Source: Cokeromyces recurvatus (taxonomy: Eukaryota; Mucoromycota; Mucoromycetes; Mucorales; Mucoraceae). From it: a stretch of DNA of 64,000 nucleotides. Positions within the stretch are counted from its first letter, which is position 1, and each line of letters begins with the position of its first letter. Positions 60,834 to 64,000 of the stretch are shown piece after piece. The notes under the pieces are model-generated. The model was not told the origin of the DNA. It worked only from the letters and a program-made list of their open reading frames with translations, and made no database searches. The stretch covers positions 496,001-560,000 of the forward strand of contig NW_026251388.1 in assembly GCF_025118155.1 (NCBI RefSeq). The letters run 5' to 3'. Position numbers and translations under genes: made by a program.

Positions 60834-63800
60834 TTATTTTCTTTCTTTTTTTAGTTGAATAGTTGTCTTTGACGTCGTAATGTCTTCTGATAATTCTTCA
60901 TCAAATAAAGTATGTCCTGTATGATATATAGATGAAGCTTTCGTGATACTATTATTAGTATTAATGTTATATTTATTTGTATAATTTCCAGGAGCAGGTA
61001 CACTACTTCGAGACCATGTTGTGGTAGAAGATTCCGGCTGATTATGTATGCTGTGTGTTTCCATTTGATTTTGTCTTAAACGTTGTCGTTGTGCTTCATG
61101 AGCATTTGTAATTTCATTTATACCGTATTCTAATTCTGTTAAAAAAGGTCTATTATAATAGCAGTTGACTAATGTTGAAACAGTTGTCGTGCTTCCTCTT
61201 CTATACTCGCATTCTTCTTCAATATCACTTTCTTCATCAACTTGACTTTGGAATAATAATTGTTCTGTTATGTCCGAATCGAATTTATTGTGTATGGTTT
61301 CATTCTTTGATAAGGAATTGGATTTTCGATTATTATCAATATCGCCCAGTTTGTTATAAATTCTGTCATCTTTTTCTCTAGTTCGATATGCGGATTTATC
61401 ATTATTATTATTATTTTTTGCAGAGGAGAATACTTGATCAGCTACTGTAGTTACTTTATTATTAAATAAGGAAGATAATGAGTCTGTTGAAGATGATTGT
61501 CTCTTAATGTTAAACCATTTGTTCCATTGAATTAGCTCTATTTCTGTTTCTACTTGCATGATAACATTAAATAAACTATATCCATGAACCTTAAGCACAT
61601 ATTCATTAGGTCGAGCCATTAGAATACTTGATCCTGAGTAAGAAAAAACTTTCCCCTTCCTTAATTTTTCCTATGTTTGTTAAAGTTAATTTTATTCATC
61701 TATTTCCCAATAAGTAAATAGCTTACGGAATAAAAGCTAAAATAGGATATACTAGGCATTAATACAACTGATACCATTTCCCAAGGCGTTAAAAACGGGA
61801 AATATTTAAAGACATATTGAACTGATACTTTAGCCTAATAAGCAAATATTTATTTATATTAAGCCAATTTAATTTTGTAAATATGTATAAACATATAAAT
61901 ATATACATATATATGTATGTGTGTGTGTGTGCGTACTTACCTCGTGTATTTCTACTAATGCACCATTTATTCCTCCTATTTGAGTTAATTTGTTCAGTTT
62001 CATTTTTGAATTATCTATTATACTGCTAGAACTATAGAGCATATTGTTCAAACTTGTTAAATTTGTATTATTATTATTAAAATCAAAACAGGAGCGTGCC
62101 AAATAATTTCGAGTTTCACTACAGGTTGTTTCGTCATTACCATTATTAATTGCACCCATAGCATCATTACTAGCATCGTTTCTTTTTCTCCCGCTTAAGT
62201 CAGAGACTTTTCCAGAAAATTCTCCAATATCTTTTTTAGGCGACAAAAATGCATGCAATTTAGGTACAAATAAAGTTAATAGTGAAAAGGTAGTAGCCCA
62301 AACAATCATAGTTGCAGTTAAATAATGTCTTGTATAGTAATCTGAAGTTGGTGTAAAGAATATGATGAAGCCGATTAACACTGAAAAGAATATGTTACTA
62401 TAGTAAGTATATATATATGTAAATATGATAATATGCTTGTTTAGTTTTATGTTTTAAAAACCATACTATACACATAAGCCTATTTGCTTATATTCGCTAT
62501 ATTTAGTGTAGCTTTTTCCTATTGCTCTGGTCTTAAATGCTAGGAATGTAGCGAAAAGTAGTTGAAGTGCTCCAAAAAGCGCTAATAATATAACAAAAAC
62601 AGTATGATTAACTCCATCAAATGAACATTCGATATAATACGCGCTCCTTGAGACTGGTATATTAATAGTTGAAACTTGATTAGATGAAAACCATATTATT
62701 AAAATTGCCTATGATCGTTCATTATAAGAAAAAAAAATAAATAAATAAATATAGAAAACATACATATATATATATTCCTTACTGCTGTAATAGCAAATAT
62801 TGATCCTGATACTTTTAATAGTTGCCTATCTGTTACAGCTGTTTTTGTTATAAAAATGTTATTAAATATGCGATATATTCGATAATTTTTTGCAATCAAA
62901 TTTCTGTTGATAATTAAATGTCATTCATGTAAATCATTAAAAAATATATGCATATGATTACCCTAAAACAAGTGAATATCCTAAATGAAAAGATATAGGT
63001 ATAATTGTACAATTAAGTTTTGTTCGGTGGCCAACATAGAAAAATAAAGATACATAAGATAGAAGGAACCCTATTAATTCGAGAACACAAAATAATGGGC
63101 TAAAAAAAAAAAAATATTATATAATGTATTCGTTTACTTGATAAAACTATATTCATCAAACCTTGAAGCTTTAAAAATATCTTGCTTTCTATAAACAAGA
63201 ACTAGGATTATACTAGATAATGCAATACATGCCCCTAATGATGATATAGATAATATAGCGATTGTAACTGGTGCAGTATAACCAGGGTTTAATAATTGTC
63301 TATCAGGAACACCTGTAGGAATCTATACAGTACGATATATGCAAATGAAGAAAAAAAAATGAATAGGCTCTACTACATTACTTTTAAACAATAATATTTA
63401 CTTTTGTAGTTCCATCATGATATATAGGTAATGATGTTAGATTCATTTTCCCAGTAATAATTCTTCCAATTTCAATTTGTGAACCATTTTGGATATTATA
63501 TAATTTAAAGTTTCTATTAAAATAATTATGTAACTAAAAATACAAAAAATAAAATAAAATAAACTAAATCTATACCCTGAAGCAATATCACCATTTTGAT
63601 CAAATACAACAGGTCCTTCGGGTCCAATAAACGAATTATTAAATGCAGATGGTGTCAAATACTGTCCATATTGCCCAGAGGCTAATTTCTTTAGCATTTC
63701 AATTGTATTCGATGTTTCTACTGAAGAATTATAAATCGCATTTTTGAACCCATTAGCCATAACCATGACACATGAATAAGCTAAAGCTTCATTACCACTA

Positions 63801-64000
63801 ATATTTCTTTGTCCTCCATATGGATAACTAATAATATCAAAATACACACACACACACACACACACACAATATTAATACGTTTTCTTATGATATATTCATT
63901 TTCAACATCTTACATTGTAGGGTCTAAATGGGACCATCTGTCTAAAAAATCATCAAAAGGAGGATAGCCTGGCAATTCTTTTAGAGTGTCAAACATGAAC
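60834..64000 (-). CDS. Class C (GABA-B-like) G-protein-coupled receptor, 5' end beyond window
   Basis: A seven-transmembrane receptor with an extracellular Venus-flytrap domain. The visible part, about 830 residues, starts inside the ligand-binding domain (GNEALAYSCVMVMANGFKNA, FNNSFIGPEGPVVFDQNGDI). Hydrophobic spans follow, such as APVTIAILSISSLGACIALS, VLELIGFLLSYVSLFFYVGH, TVFVILLALFGALQLLFATF and VLIGFIIFFTP. RQDIFKAS-type and VPKLHAFL sequences resemble class C loops. The large Ser/Asn-rich cytoplasmic tail has MARPNEYVLKVHGYSLFNVI. Exons: 64000-63914 (partial), 63827-63576, 63513-63402, 63322-63162, 63099-62962, 62903-62783, 62708-62474, 62380-61941, 61834-61727, 61670-60834. The 62474 donor (GTGTAT) is the least certain. 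The ligand is unknown. Confidence 0.82.

Overview
The window reads as nuclear DNA of a filamentous fungus, most likely a Mucoromycota species (Mucorales-like). It has AT-rich spacers, dense short GT-AG introns of roughly 50-200 bases, long homopolymer tracts and fungal housekeeping proteins. A Kei1-type sphingolipid protein, an MSN2-like C2H2 factor, a GPI-phospholipase D-like protein and a class C GPCR fit an early-diverging fungus better than an ascomycete. Species is inference. No prokaryotic operon, virus or CRISPR array was seen. Exon joins below were worked out by hand from reading frame, splice signals and family conservation.

Layout, left to right. (1) 1-6.9 kb: 5' part of an importin-4/Kap123 gene (-), divergent mitochondrial bL33m (+), a secretory GH47 alpha-mannosidase (+) and convergent mitoribosomal mS38 (-). 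(2) 7-14.6 kb: ribosomal protein uS13, a Ser-rich orphan, then S-adenosylhomocysteine hydrolase (-) with two tiny internal exons. (3) 14.6-21.1 kb: a gene-poor 6.5 kb stretch of decayed mobile DNA. It holds a clearly recognisable but broken Fanzor/TnpB-like nuclease (RuvC and zinc-finger motifs scattered over three frames). (4) 21.1-31.7 kb: GPI-PLD-like FG-GAP protein, C2H2 factor with polyQ, Kei1, clamp-loader subunit RFC3 (yeast Rfc5), HP1-like protein. (5) 31.8-41 kb: acidic orphan, NDUFB9, 5-hydroxyisourate hydrolase, uS15, CCA-adding enzyme, Ser/Asn-rich orphan. (6) 40.9-43 kb: an unrecognised, probably eroded gene and a GC-richer segment that looks like a structured RNA. (7) 43.4-54.9 kb: stomatin-like SLP2, alanine aminotransferase, cohesin STAG/Scc3, a classical SDR. 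(8) 54.9-56.2 kb: a second Fanzor/TnpB-like fossil. (9) 56.5-64 kb: PEX14, DPH1 and the C-terminal part of a class C (GABA-B-like) receptor running off the right edge.

The genes are mostly unrelated single-copy eukaryotic housekeeping genes and do not form a pathway cluster. Themes recur: mitochondrial translation and respiration (bL33m, mS38, NDUFB9, SLP2, CCA enzyme), chromosome biology (HP1, cohesin, RFC) and translation (uS13, uS15, DPH1). The most unusual content is the pair of Fanzor-like fossils, the possible structured RNA near 42.7-43.0 kb, and the exon architecture: 14-, 17-, 14- and 6-nt exons, a first exon whose coding part is only ATG, and a stop codon that may be split by an intron.
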